A stretch of 19,089 nt of DNA. Origin: Bacillota bacterium (GTDB lineage: Bacteria > Bacillota > Clostridia > Christensenellales > UMGS416). The position numbers and the translations under genes were made by a program. Shown here one piece after another: positions 12,151 through 19,089 of the stretch. The stretch lies in NCBI GenBank assembly GCA_023428265.1, contig JAEYYW010000060.1, positions 1 to 19,089 of the forward strand, read 5' to 3'. Positions within the stretch are counted from its first letter, which is position 1. Every line of letters begins with the position of its first letter. The notes beneath the pieces were generated by a model that was not told where the DNA came from, did no database searches, and saw nothing but the letters and a program-made list of their open reading frames with translations.

Positions 12151-13443
12151 CTACTCGGCGAGCGTTTGGGATTGAGGTGTTGAAAACGGCAGCACAGCCT
12201 TCAGTGTGAAAAGCCCATCCCTGGCTTCAAACGCGCAGTAGCCATTGCGATTTTCGGCAATCATCTGTATGCTTTTGGCGCCAAAGCCATGCTTCGGCCG
12301 GGTGCTTTGCGGCAGGCCGTCCTGCATGATGACTGTGCCATGATAAGGATTGCTGATATAGATGAGCAGCTTGTCCTTGTGAGACTGGCAGTTGATGCGC
12401 ACCGTCCGCTGCGCTTCGCCGTTTGTTTGTGCAGCGGCGCGGACCGCATTGTCCAGCCCGTTGGACAGCAGCGCACACAACTCTGTGTCTGAAAGCGGCA
12501 GGGCGGCGGGGATGTTGACCTCAGCACTGAACTCAACACCCTGCTGCTTTGCTTTCCCGGCGAAAGAAGACAGAATCAGATTCACAGCGTTGTTTTCGCA
12601 GTATCGCATCGGAACGATCTTGTCGATATCGGTTTGCGTCTGCCGGATGTATTCGCCGGCTTTGGCAATCTCGCCGGCTTCCAGATAGCCATTGAGAAGG
12701 GAGAGGTGATGGCGCATGTCATGCCGGTAAACCGCGGTCTGCTGCTGCACCTGCTGCAAGGCGGATATTTCGGCGTTTGCCCGCTCAGATTGCGCGAGAA
12801 GGATCGCGTTATCCATCTCCAGCCTGCTGCGCCGCTGCACTTCCTGGTGATAGATGGAAACAAACGCCACAAAAAAGAGAGCCATGGCCGCGGGCAGAAA
12901 TTCGGCGACCATCCGCACGCCGGTGTATAAGGCTTCGGTATACACGGTGGTGGCATAGTCAAAGATGTAATAAAACAAAGGGAGCCCGCCAAACAGCAGA
13001 AGCGACCGTTTGGAATAGGTCATTGCTAGATGAACCGCTTTGGCGAAATACAACCGGAGAAGGAGAAACAGCGGAGCCAGGGATAGCACATACCCCAGCA
13101 GATAAGACTGCTTTGTGCCAAACAGATGGTGCGAGACCGTCGCAATCCACTGCGGCAGCTGGCAGCAGAAGTAGGCGGTCAAAATGCTTGTCAGCGCCAC
13201 ACCCCATGGCCGTTTGAAACGAAACACCAGCACAAGAAATGTTGGCAGATGGGATATGAGCGGATAGAGCTTTCTGGTGATTTCCAGCCCCCAAAGGATG
13301 TAGCTGACTGCTTGCGCCGCCAAAAGCAATGCGCACAGCACCGCCACCTCATAGCGCTCCCTTTTTGAGATGCAGCCCCCGGCAAAGCCGATCGTGAGCA
13401 AAGTTCCGTAGAGCAGCACGAGCAATCCCAACATGACCGTCAT
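12151..13443 (-). CDS. AgrC-like sensor histidine kinase (GHKL, HPK10 type)
   Basis: 430 residues from ATG 13443. The N-terminal half (1-200) holds about six hydrophobic segments (MLGLLVLLYGTLLTIGFAGG; VAVLCALLLAAQAVSYILWG; LISHLPTFLVLVFRF; and others), a membrane-embedded sensor of the kind that detects peptides or cell-envelope signals. A coiled-coil linker (about 207-237) leads to the phospho-acceptor H241 in YRHDMRHHLSLLNGYLE. The ATPase part shows the N box NGLDNAVRAA and a G box HGFGAKSIQMIAENRNG. This is the AgrC/ComD-like class that pairs with LytTR regulators. ATG 13443 is chosen because it overlaps the regulator's stop as TGATG; longer in-frame starts would lie inside the regulator gene. 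No AgrB/AgrD-like peptide genes are visible, so the signal is unknown. Confidence 0.92.
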   Translation of the reverse strand: MTVMLGLLVLLYGTLLTIGFAGGCISKRERYEVAVLCALLLAAQAVSYILWGLEITRKLYPLISHLPTFLVLVFRFKRPWGVALTSILTAYFCCQLPQWIATVSHHLFGTKQSYLLGYVLSLAPLFLLLRLYFAKAVHLAMTYSKRSLLLFGGLPLFYYIFDYATTVYTEALYTGVRMVAEFLPAAMALFFVAFVSIYHQEVQRRSRLEMDNAILLAQSERANAEISALQQVQQQTAVYRHDMRHHLSLLNGYLEAGEIAKAGEYIRQTQTDIDKIVPMRYCENNAVNLILSSFAGKAKQQGVEFSAEVNIPAALPLSDTELCALLSNGLDNAVRAAAQTNGEAQRTVRINCQSHKDKLLIYISNPYHGTVIMQDGLPQSTRPKHGFGAKSIQMIAENRNGYCAFEARDGLFTLKAVLPFSTPQSQTLAE

Positions 13444-14165
13444 CACTTCACACCCTTTTCCGCAAACAGCTGATCCATATATGCCTTGCGCACCTGTGCA
13501 TAGAGCCGCCGTGAAACCGGCACCACGCTGCCTGTATAGGTCAGGATGTCTGTGGGGCGAAGCTCCTGCACTTGCCAAAGATTGACGATGAACGCCCTGT
13601 GCACGCGGATAAACTCCGGCCTCTGCAAGAGTATGCCTTCATAGTCAGACAGCGGCGCGGCCAGCTCTCTCACACTGCCGTCGGTCAAATGAAAGCACAG
13701 CATTCTGTTCATCACTTCCACATGGGTAAGCCTGAAAAACGGAATGTTGGCCACGCCGTTTTGAAACTTGACGGATATGCCCTCCGCCGGTTTGTGGGCG
13801 GTGCGAAACAGCTTATCCAAAACAGGGAAGAGATGATCCGCTGTAACGGGCTTCAGCAGGTAGGCAAACGCCTCCACGGAGTAGCTTTCCACGGCGAACT
13901 CCGGCGATGAGGTCAGAAAGGCAATCCGGATGTTTCCGTCAAACTTCCGGACCTCCTGCGCAACCTCCATCCCGTTGACCAGCGGCATCATCACATCCAA
14001 AAGCAGAAAGTCAAAACCGCCCTTCCGCACATCTTCCAGAAGCGAAAGCCCGTCTGAATAGGGGATATACGTGAAACACGCTTTCGTTTTCTTCCGATAA
14101 TCACTTAGTAGCTTCGATACCTTGTCCAGCTCTCTTTGATGGTCGTCACAAACTGCAATGCGCAC
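13443..14165 (-). CDS. LytTR-family response regulator
   Basis: 240 residues. The receiver domain (1-120) has the acidic pair D7-D8 in CDDH, phospho-acceptor D57 in FDFLLLDVMMP, T85 in AFLTSS and K105 in YLLKPV. The LytTR DNA-binding domain (about 130-236) shows VEVMNRMLCFHLTDG, FIRVHRAFIVNLWQVQEL and GSVVPVSRRLYAQVRKAY, matching the family's conserved strands (R-x-H-R-[SA]-[FY]-x-V-N; P-V-S-R). Such regulators bind paired direct repeats upstream of surface, autolysis, bacteriocin or competence genes. The start is GTG 14165 with GAGGTG 5 nt upstream. It is the first gene of the operon with the kinase. A candidate binding site lies upstream, facing the divergent lipoprotein gene. Confidence 0.95.
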   Translation of the reverse strand: MRIAVCDDHQRELDKVSKLLSDYRKKTKACFTYIPYSDGLSLLEDVRKGGFDFLLLDVMMPLVNGMEVAQEVRKFDGNIRIAFLTSSPEFAVESYSVEAFAYLLKPVTADHLFPVLDKLFRTAHKPAEGISVKFQNGVANIPFFRLTHVEVMNRMLCFHLTDGSVRELAAPLSDYEGILLQRPEFIRVHRAFIVNLWQVQELRPTDILTYTGSVVPVSRRLYAQVRKAYMDQLFAEKGVK

Positions 14166-14196
14166 TCGAACACCTCATTCGACAAAAAACGACACC

Positions 14197-14205
14197 ATTT
14201 TACCA
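14197..14205 (-). promoter_or_regulatory. Candidate extended -10 promoter for the two-component operon
   Basis: On the minus strand the sequence TGG-TAAAAT (14205-14197) is an extended -10 element located 32 bp before the GTG start. A -35-like GTGACA lies at 19 bp, longer than usual. A 6-bp dyad, GGTGTG-TTGT-CACACC (14215-14230), covers this -35 zone and might be a regulatory site. Confidence 0.45.
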
Positions 14206-14235
14206 TATTCTGACGGTGTGTTGTCACACCTTTAT

Positions 14236-14266
14236 GCCGTTTGCAACAAAAAACACCACCGTTCAT
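14236..14266 (+). promoter_or_regulatory. Candidate LytTR-regulator binding site (direct repeat)
   Basis: ACCGTTCAT (14258-14266) fits the LytTR repeat consensus [TA][AC][CA]GTTN[AG][TG] at every position. GCCGTTTGC (14236-14244) fits with two mismatches. The spacer is 13 bp, the spacing known for LytTR direct repeats (12-13 bp). The site stands about 95 bp before the lipoprotein gene at 14361, ahead of an extended -10-like TGTTATCTT (14295-14303) that lacks a good -35, as expected for an activated promoter. Inference from pattern. Confidence 0.5.
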
Positions 14267-14304
14267 GCGGAAAGCGGTTTTTATAAAAAAATGCTGTTAT
14301 CTTT

Positions 14305-14328
14305 GCAGGGCGGCCGTACGGCCACTGC
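14305..14328 (+). other. Stem-loop in the leader of the 170-residue lipoprotein gene
   Basis: A perfect 12-bp palindrome, GGCCGTACGGCC (14312-14323), is enclosed by GCAG/CTGC (14305-14308 with 14325-14328). It lies between the candidate promoter and the AAGGAG ribosome site. It could be an operator dyad or an RNA leader structure; there is no T-run for termination. Confidence 0.4.
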
Positions 14329-14360
14329 CATGCAAAATGTAAATTTTTAAGGAGAGAACC

Positions 14361-14873
14361 ATGAAGAAACTGCTTGTAATTGCCTTGACCCTGGGGATCC
14401 TTCTTGCCTTCACCGCTTGCGGCGGAGAAGCGATCACTCTTGCGACAAAAACCTCAAACGGCATTTCGATGAGTGTTCCGAGCGACTTTGCCGAGTTCGA
14501 GGAGAAAAACGGCGCGATGATTGCCACCAATAAGGATGCAACCGCGACAATCAGCATTTCTGCTGCCGCAGATGGCGGCGGATTGACGCCGGCGGATATT
14601 GATCAGGCCACCTATCAGCAGCAAGCCTACCCCGGAAACAACGACGTGGAGTTCAGCGCCTATGACAACGCCGCCAGCTGCAACGGAATCCCGGCGATCG
14701 CCGCCGTCAGCAAGCTCAAGAATTCAAACGGTGTTTCCGTGACGGCATATTCTTACCTCCTTTTCCACGAGGATGGAACCATCCAGGGCGTCTCAATCAA
14801 CTACAACACCGACGTGAACAGCTCAGTAAAAGACAACATTGATGCCATGACGAAGAGCATCAAGGCAGAATAA
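14361..14873 (+). CDS. Lipoprotein of unknown function, 170 residues
   Basis: ATG 14361 follows AAGGAGAG by a normal spacing. MKKLLVIALTLGILLAFTAC is a lipoprotein signal peptide with Cys20 as the lipid-modified residue. The mature part (GGEAITLATKTSNGISMSVPSDFAEFEEKNGAMIATNKDATATISISAA...) is predominantly beta and resembles the general PsbP/DcrB-like fold of small secreted lipoproteins that begin with an I-S-M-x-V-P-x-x-F motif. This resemblance is weak and no function follows from it. The protein ends KDNIDAMTKSIKAE. The gene is divergent from the LytTR/kinase operon and is the first plus-strand gene after the candidate LytTR site. It is followed by a strong terminator. Confidence 0.85.
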   Translation: MKKLLVIALTLGILLAFTACGGEAITLATKTSNGISMSVPSDFAEFEEKNGAMIATNKDATATISISAAADGGGLTPADIDQATYQQQAYPGNNDVEFSAYDNAASCNGIPAIAAVSKLKNSNGVSVTAYSYLLFHEDGTIQGVSINYNTDVNSSVKDNIDAMTKSIKAE

Positions 14874-14893
14874 GGTTTTCCCTCATAAAGAGC

Positions 14894-14933
14894 ACCGATT
14901 AGGCGAGCCGACTGTTCGCCTAATCGGTTTTTT
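14894..14933 (+). terminator. Strong intrinsic terminator directly before the clostripain-like gene
   Basis: CCGATTAGGCGA (14895-14906) and TCGCCTAATCGG (14916-14927) pair perfectly over 12 bp around a 9-nt loop, followed by six T residues (14928-14933). The next base starts the ribosome site GGAGAG of the protease gene. No promoter fits between the hairpin and that gene, so it may act as a partial terminator that sets the ratio of the two products. Confidence 0.93.
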
Positions 14934-14944
14934 GGAGAGATTTT

Positions 14945-16975
14945 ATGAAGAAGCTGCTTCCCATTTTCCTTGCCCTAGTCCTGCTGCTGGCACTGCTTGC
15001 CGGCTGCGCAGAGGACGCGGCAAATGAAACTTCCGGTCCGTCTTCCAGTCCGTCTGAGAGCAAAAGTGCCGGTCAGAGCACACCCATCCAGTTCAGCAAT
15101 CCTGACGGAGACACCTGGACGATACTCATTTACCTGTGCGGCACCGATTTGGAAACAAATGGGAGCTACGCTTCGATCAACATTGAAGAGATGACACGCG
15201 CCGCCGGGTCAGACAAGATCAACGTGATCTTTGAAACCGGCGGCACAAAGCAATGGGCCATCGAGGGCATTGATCCCGGCCAGATACAGCGCTGGAAGGC
15301 AGTGCCCGGAAGCATGGAGTTGTTGGGCAGCCAACCGCTGGCCAGCATGGGCGACGCGGAAACGCTGGGGAGCTTTTTGAAATGGGGCGTGGAAACATAC
15401 CCGGCAGACAAGTATATGTGTCTGCTGTGGAATCACGGCGGCGGCAGCGTGGCGGGAATTGCGGCGGACGAGTTGCATGGTGCAGACATGCTCAACCTGA
15501 AGGAGCTGTCGCAAGGCGTCTCCATGGCCGGGGTGCAGTTTGAACTGGTCGGCTTTGACGCTTGCCTGATGTCCACAATGGAGACGGCGGCAGCCTTGAC
15601 GCCCTATGCCAGATACATGGTGGCCTCGCAGGAACTCGAGCCCGGCACCGGCTGGGACTACACCGCCTGGCTCAACACCCTGGCGGCGGACACAACGGCA
15701 GACGGCCTTGCGATCGGCAAAGCAATCTGCGACAGTTTTTTTGCCAAATGTGCGGCGGGCGGCACCGAGAGCCTGGCGACGCTGGCCGTCACAGACTTAT
15801 CTCAAATCCCTGATTTGGCGCTGGCCTTTGACACGATGGCCGCCGAGATGAAAGGGTTCACTTCCGTTCCGGAAAAGCTGCAGCCATTCACGCAGGCGAT
15901 TGCCAAAGCGGAAAACTACGGCGGCAACAACGACAGCGAAGGTTATACCAACATGGTGGACCTGGGCGACCTGGCGCTTTGCGCCGAGGGGGTGCTGAGC
16001 GATACCGGAGAGAAATTGCTCTCCGCTCTTTCCAAGGCAGTGCCCTACCATGTGGCGGGCGATGGCCGGCAAAGGAGCAACGGCCTTTCCATTTATGTGC
16101 CGTTGGCCATCGCGCCCGGTGAGCTGGATCAATATGCGGCGTTGGCGGCCACCAGCGGTGAATATCTGCGCTTTTTGGAAGGCCTGTATGATTGGACGAT
16201 ACCCAGCGACGTGGTGATCGTCAAGCCCGTATACCCAGTGGAAGAGGGCACACCCGCTGCAGAGCAGACCTCCGTGAAAGATATCGAAGCGGCTCAGGCG
16301 CTAAGCCCCGAGGAGTTCTCCGTTTCCTTCACCACTGCGCTGAGCGACGAGGGCTCCATACTGCTGGATTTGACCGATGGCGCGGATATCATCAGCACCG
16401 TTTCCTTCAACCTGTTTTTTCAGGATGACGAGAGCAAATCCCTTTGGTATCTGGGCAGCGATTTTGACATCAACCAGAATGACGAGGGCACACGATACTG
16501 GGATAACTACCGCAATGTCTGGACAATCATCAATGATAACCTTTGCACCATGAGGGCCCTGAGTTTCACCGATGATTATATCCTTTACACCGTGCCGGTG
16601 CAGGTAAACGGCAAGCCCACCAACTTGCGCATGCTCTATCACAGAGACACCGCCCAATACGAGGTCATCGGCACCTGGGACGGCATAGACAGCGGCACCG
16701 GCATGAGCAGCCGTGAGGTCAGAAAGCTGCAAGACGGTGACTCGGTGGCGTTCGTGTTTGAGGCCTATGATCTTGACACCGGCAAAGACGCTTCCTTCGT
16801 GGGCGGCGGCTTTACCGTGAACGGGCCGGTCATCGCTGAGGAAGCCACGCTGTTTGACGGCGTCTATTATTACCAGTATGAGATCACCGATATCTTCGGC
16901 CGCACCTATCAAAGCGACTTTGCGGTGATGAAATCCCTGGGCGGAGAAATCACCGTGGAACTGTTGGCGCCCTAA
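14945..16975 (+). CDS. Clostripain-family (peptidase C11) cysteine protease lipoprotein
   Basis: 676 residues. MKKLLPIFLALVLLLALLAGC is a lipoprotein signal (Cys21), followed by a Ser/Pro/Glu-rich spacer (22-50), so the enzyme is displayed on the cell surface. The catalytic domain (about 55-400) begins DTWTILIYLCGTDLETNG. The dyad is visible as H164 in LLWNHGGGS and C207 in ELVGFDACLMSTMET, both in typical C11 context. These proteases cleave after basic residues and many are self-activated. Residues about 415-676 form a second, beta-rich region (SFNLFFQDDESKSLWYLGSDFDINQ; YDLDTGKDASFVGGGFTVNG) without clear motifs, probably for substrate or envelope interaction. The ribosome site GGAGAG directly abuts the T-run of the preceding terminator. 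The lemA gene follows after 29 bp, indicating an operon. Confidence 0.93.
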   Translation: MKKLLPIFLALVLLLALLAGCAEDAANETSGPSSSPSESKSAGQSTPIQFSNPDGDTWTILIYLCGTDLETNGSYASINIEEMTRAAGSDKINVIFETGGTKQWAIEGIDPGQIQRWKAVPGSMELLGSQPLASMGDAETLGSFLKWGVETYPADKYMCLLWNHGGGSVAGIAADELHGADMLNLKELSQGVSMAGVQFELVGFDACLMSTMETAAALTPYARYMVASQELEPGTGWDYTAWLNTLAADTTADGLAIGKAICDSFFAKCAAGGTESLATLAVTDLSQIPDLALAFDTMAAEMKGFTSVPEKLQPFTQAIAKAENYGGNNDSEGYTNMVDLGDLALCAEGVLSDTGEKLLSALSKAVPYHVAGDGRQRSNGLSIYVPLAIAPGELDQYAALAATSGEYLRFLEGLYDWTIPSDVVIVKPVYPVEEGTPAAEQTSVKDIEAAQALSPEEFSVSFTTALSDEGSILLDLTDGADIISTVSFNLFFQDDESKSLWYLGSDFDINQNDEGTRYWDNYRNVWTIINDNLCTMRALSFTDDYILYTVPVQVNGKPTNLRMLYHRDTAQYEVIGTWDGIDSGTGMSSREVRKLQDGDSVAFVFEAYDLDTGKDASFVGGGFTVNGPVIAEEATLFDGVYYYQYEITDIFGRTYQSDFAVMKSLGGEITVELLAP

Positions 16976-17004
16976 AACCAGGAGTTTTTGAAGGAGGAAA
17001 GAGT

Positions 17005-17556
17005 ATGACAATTTTCTGGATAGTCTTGGCGGCAGTCATCATCGTGGCGATCATGTGGTTTATTTCCACCCAGCGGACGCTTGCCATGCTGGATGAAAAC
17101 ATCAACAATGCCATGAGCCAGATTGGCGTGCAGCTTTCCAGCCGGTGGGACGCGCTTTCCGCGTTGCTGGATCTCACCAAGGGTTACGCCGAGCATGAGT
17201 ATAAAACGCTGTCGGAAACCATCAAGGCAAGGCGGCCCATCAACGCAAACAGCGCGCCGGCGGATGCTGCGGAGCAGGACAACCTGCTGGTTGGCGCGAT
17301 GAGCCGCATCACGGCGGTTGCCGAGCAGTATCCCGCGCTGAAAGCCGACCAGGGCTATGCCAAAACCATGGACAGCGTCAACCAATACGAGGGCATGGTG
17401 CGCCAAAGCCGCCTGATCTACAACGACAGCGTGACCAAGCTCAACCGCAGCATCCGCATGTTCCCCACAAGCCTCGTCGCCGGCATGATGGGCTTTGCCA
17501 AGCGCAACTATCTGGAGGCAAACGAAAGCAAGGCTGACATGCCCTCCATGAAGTGA
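17005..17556 (+). CDS. lemA: LemA family protein
   Basis: 183 residues, the normal LemA length. One N-terminal membrane segment (residues 3-20, IFWIVLAAVIIVAIMWFI) is followed by a long coiled-coil helical domain. It contains the family landmarks NINNAMSQIGVQLSSRWDALSALLDLTKGYAEHE and RQSRLIYNDSVTKLNRSIRMFPTSLVAGMMGFAKRNYLEA, the latter being the LemA signature (YNDxVxxYNxxIxxFPxxLxA with Leu-Asn in place of the usual Tyr-Asn). LemA proteins are membrane anchored with the helical bundle on one face of the membrane; their biochemical role is not established. AAGGAGGAAA precedes ATG 17005. The DUF2207 gene starts 4 nt after the stop, a common pairing, so a shared membrane complex is likely. Confidence 0.95.
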   Translation: MTIFWIVLAAVIIVAIMWFISTQRTLAMLDENINNAMSQIGVQLSSRWDALSALLDLTKGYAEHEYKTLSETIKARRPINANSAPADAAEQDNLLVGAMSRITAVAEQYPALKADQGYAKTMDSVNQYEGMVRQSRLIYNDSVTKLNRSIRMFPTSLVAGMMGFAKRNYLEANESKADMPSMK

Positions 17557-17560
17557 CGCT

Positions 17561-19089
17561 ATGCGGAGAAGATGGTTTTTTGCGCTCCTTGCGGCAACGA
17601 TCCTCCTTGCGGCATTTCCGTCCTTTGTTTCCGCGGCAAACCGGGTAAGCGAGATCACGGTGGACGTTACACTGGAAGCGGACGGTTCTGCCCATGTGGT
17701 GCAAACCTGGAGCGGCGTTTTTGACGAGGGCACCGAGTGCTACTTTCCCGTAACCAACCTTGGCGGCAGAGAGCTTTCCGCTTTGCGTGTGACAGATGAA
17801 AGCGGGGCCTATGCCGTGCTTGACGTGTGGGATACGGAAGCGTCCTTTGCCCAGAAAGCGCGCAAGTGCGGCTTCAACGCAGTGGATGGCGGCTATGAGA
17901 TCTGCTGGGGCATTTCAGAATATGGGGAAAACCGCTATGTTGTGGAATATCGGGTGGAGGGCCTTGCGGCTGCCTACGACGATTATGACGGCTTTCTCTT
18001 TCAGTTTGTGCCAAGCGGCATGAACATCGGCCCCACGGAGGCATCGGTGCGCGTTGCGCTGAGAAATGGCTCTCTCACCGAGGAGAACGCTGCGGTGTGG
18101 GCGTTTGGTTTCACCGGCCAGGCGCGCTTTGCACAGGGCGAAGTGCTGGCCGATACGGAGGAGCCGCTCACGCAGAGCAACAGCATGATCCTCATGCTCC
18201 AGCTGGAGAAGGGGGTTCTCGCACCGGCCCAGACGGCGGACGGCACCTTTGAAGCCGTCAGGGAGCGCGCCTTTGAGGGCAGCGACTATGATGATGACGA
18301 CGGCCTGGTGTGGCTCTTTGTGCTGGCGGCCATGGCCGTGGGCCTGGCGGTGCTCATTTGGCTGGGCGGGAAGGAAGGGCGCAGGGTCAAAAAGCTTGCG
18401 AAAGCGGCGGACTATTGGCGCGAAGCCCCCATCGGCGGCAACCTGGAGGCATCGTTTGTTTTGGCAAACCGCTTCTATCAGGCAGACACCGACGGAAACC
18501 TCATCGCCGCAGCGCTGACACGGCTCCTGGCCGATGGCTGCCTGACGCCGCTGACTGAAGTGAACGCAGGGTTTCTGGGCAAGGAAAAGAAAAGCATTTC
18601 CCTGCGGCTTGCAAAGCCGCCCATCACGGGGGGCCTTGCCGTGCGTGCGCTCTATGCCCTTTTGGCCCAGGCGGCGGGAAGCGACGGCGTTTTACAGGAA
18701 GACGAGCTGGAGCTTTACTGCAAAACTAATTATGCCGCCCTTCTCAATGTCTTAGAGGAAGCCAAGCGCGACGGTGGCGAAACGCTCATCGGCATCAACT
18801 GCTACAAATCCGGCGCGCAGCCGGTCACCCTTGCCGGGCTCACCGAGCGGGGCATGTCGCTGCTGCTGCAGCTCATCGGCTATAAAAAGTATCTGATGGA
18901 CTTTTCCCTCATCGCCGAGCGCGGGGTGAACGAGGCGCTCATCTGGCAGGATTGCCTCACCTACGCGGCGCTCTTCGGCATTGCAGACAAGGTGATGGAA
19001 GAGCTTCGCAAGCTCTATCCGGCAGACACGAGCGCCTTCGCGCAAAACATGGAAGCTGCCTATGTGATAGCCTGGCGTTATCATAGCGT
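17561..19089 (+). CDS. DUF2207 membrane protein, 3' end outside window
   Basis: ATG 17561 lies 4 nt after the lemA stop. 509 codons run open to the window end. MRRRWFFALLAATILLAAFPSFVSA is a signal peptide with a plausible cleavage after VSA (or an N-terminal anchor). The extracellular domain (26-240; EITVDVTLEADGSAHVVQTWSGVFDEGTECYFPV) is the DUF2207 beta domain. An acidic stretch DYDDDD precedes a membrane helix (about 248-266, GLVWLFVLAAMAVGLAVLIWL). The cytoplasmic part contains DYWREAPIGGNLEASFVLANRFYQ and, near the end, LIWQDCLTYAALFGIADKVMEELRKLYP, the characteristic DUF2207 block. The remaining C-terminus, often with more membrane segments, is not seen. The biochemical function is unknown for the family. 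Pairing with LemA suggests an envelope-associated role. Confidence 0.93.
   Translation, partial: MRRRWFFALLAATILLAAFPSFVSAANRVSEITVDVTLEADGSAHVVQTWSGVFDEGTECYFPVTNLGGRELSALRVTDESGAYAVLDVWDTEASFAQKARKCGFNAVDGGYEICWGISEYGENRYVVEYRVEGLAAAYDDYDGFLFQFVPSGMNIGPTEASVRVALRNGSLTEENAAVWAFGFTGQARFAQGEVLADTEEPLTQSNSMILMLQLEKGVLAPAQTADGTFEAVRERAFEGSDYDDDDGLVWLFVLAAMAVGLAVLIWLGGKEGRRVKKLAKAADYWREAPIGGNLEASFVLANRFYQADTDGNLIAAALTRLLADGCLTPLTEVNAGFLGKEKKSISLRLAKPPITGGLAVRALYALLAQAAGSDGVLQEDELELYCKTNYAALLNVLEEAKRDGGETLIGINCYKSGAQPVTLAGLTERGMSLLLQLIGYKKYLMDFSLIAERGVNEALIWQDCLTYAALFGIADKVMEELRKLYPADTSAFAQNMEAAYVIAWRYHS

Noticed and set aside
13444..13578. N-terminal extension of the sensor kinase
   Set aside because: The frame is open upstream of 13443 but lies inside the response regulator gene; the TGATG junction gives the natural start.
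16301..17733. Minus-strand frames over the protease, LemA and DUF2207 genes
   Set aside because: They are antisense to strong family members; no ribosome site or motif supports them.

Overview
The window looks like a chromosomal segment of a GC-rich Gram-positive bacterium, most likely a clostridial Bacillota (inference). The support is several Gram-positive-type lipoproteins and strong AGGAGG ribosome sites, a LytTR response regulator paired with an AgrC-like GHKL kinase, a C11 (clostripain) protease, a LemA-DUF2207 pair, a remnant of a polysaccharide deacetylase of the type common in spore formers, and sigma-A type promoters. No phage, transposase, integrase or CRISPR array is visible. Extragenic palindromic repeats are present.

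Left part (1-4980). A minus-strand gene that runs off the left edge encodes a lipoprotein with a MACPF (perforin-like) domain followed by a three-fold MABP-like beta-prism. This is the macrophage perforin-2 arrangement in a bacterial surface protein and the most striking item here. It is divergent from a TetR-family regulator that probably controls it. Next come a terminator shared with a minus-strand tRNA-Ser(GCU), a divergent glycerol-3-phosphate dehydrogenase (gpsA family), a 61-residue membrane or lipoprotein, a DsrE-like protein and a zinc-ribbon protein of unknown function.

Middle (4980-9835). A 435-bp gap holds a BIME-like pair of inverted GC-rich hairpins and a cluster of small GGG/CCC stem motifs. 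It is followed by a J-domain protein with an NTF2-like middle region and a degenerate GGDEF domain. A 228-bp gap contains another palindromic repeat. A class II aldolase then converges on, and overlaps by 41 bp, a large methyl-accepting chemotaxis protein.

Right-centre (9836-14360). All genes are on the minus strand: a DHA3-type MFS exporter translationally coupled (ATGA) to a YkgJ-like Cys-cluster protein, a 5'-truncated polysaccharide deacetylase remnant, and a LytTR response regulator/GHKL kinase operon (TGATG overlap). The intergenic region upstream of the regulator contains a plausible LytTR direct repeat with 13-bp spacing, facing the divergent lipoprotein gene.

Right end (14361-19089). 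All genes are on the plus strand: a 170-residue lipoprotein, a strong terminator that directly abuts the next ribosome site, a clostripain-family lipoprotein protease, LemA, and a DUF2207 membrane protein cut by the window end. The tight spacing suggests a cell-surface module that may be under control of the adjacent two-component system (inference).
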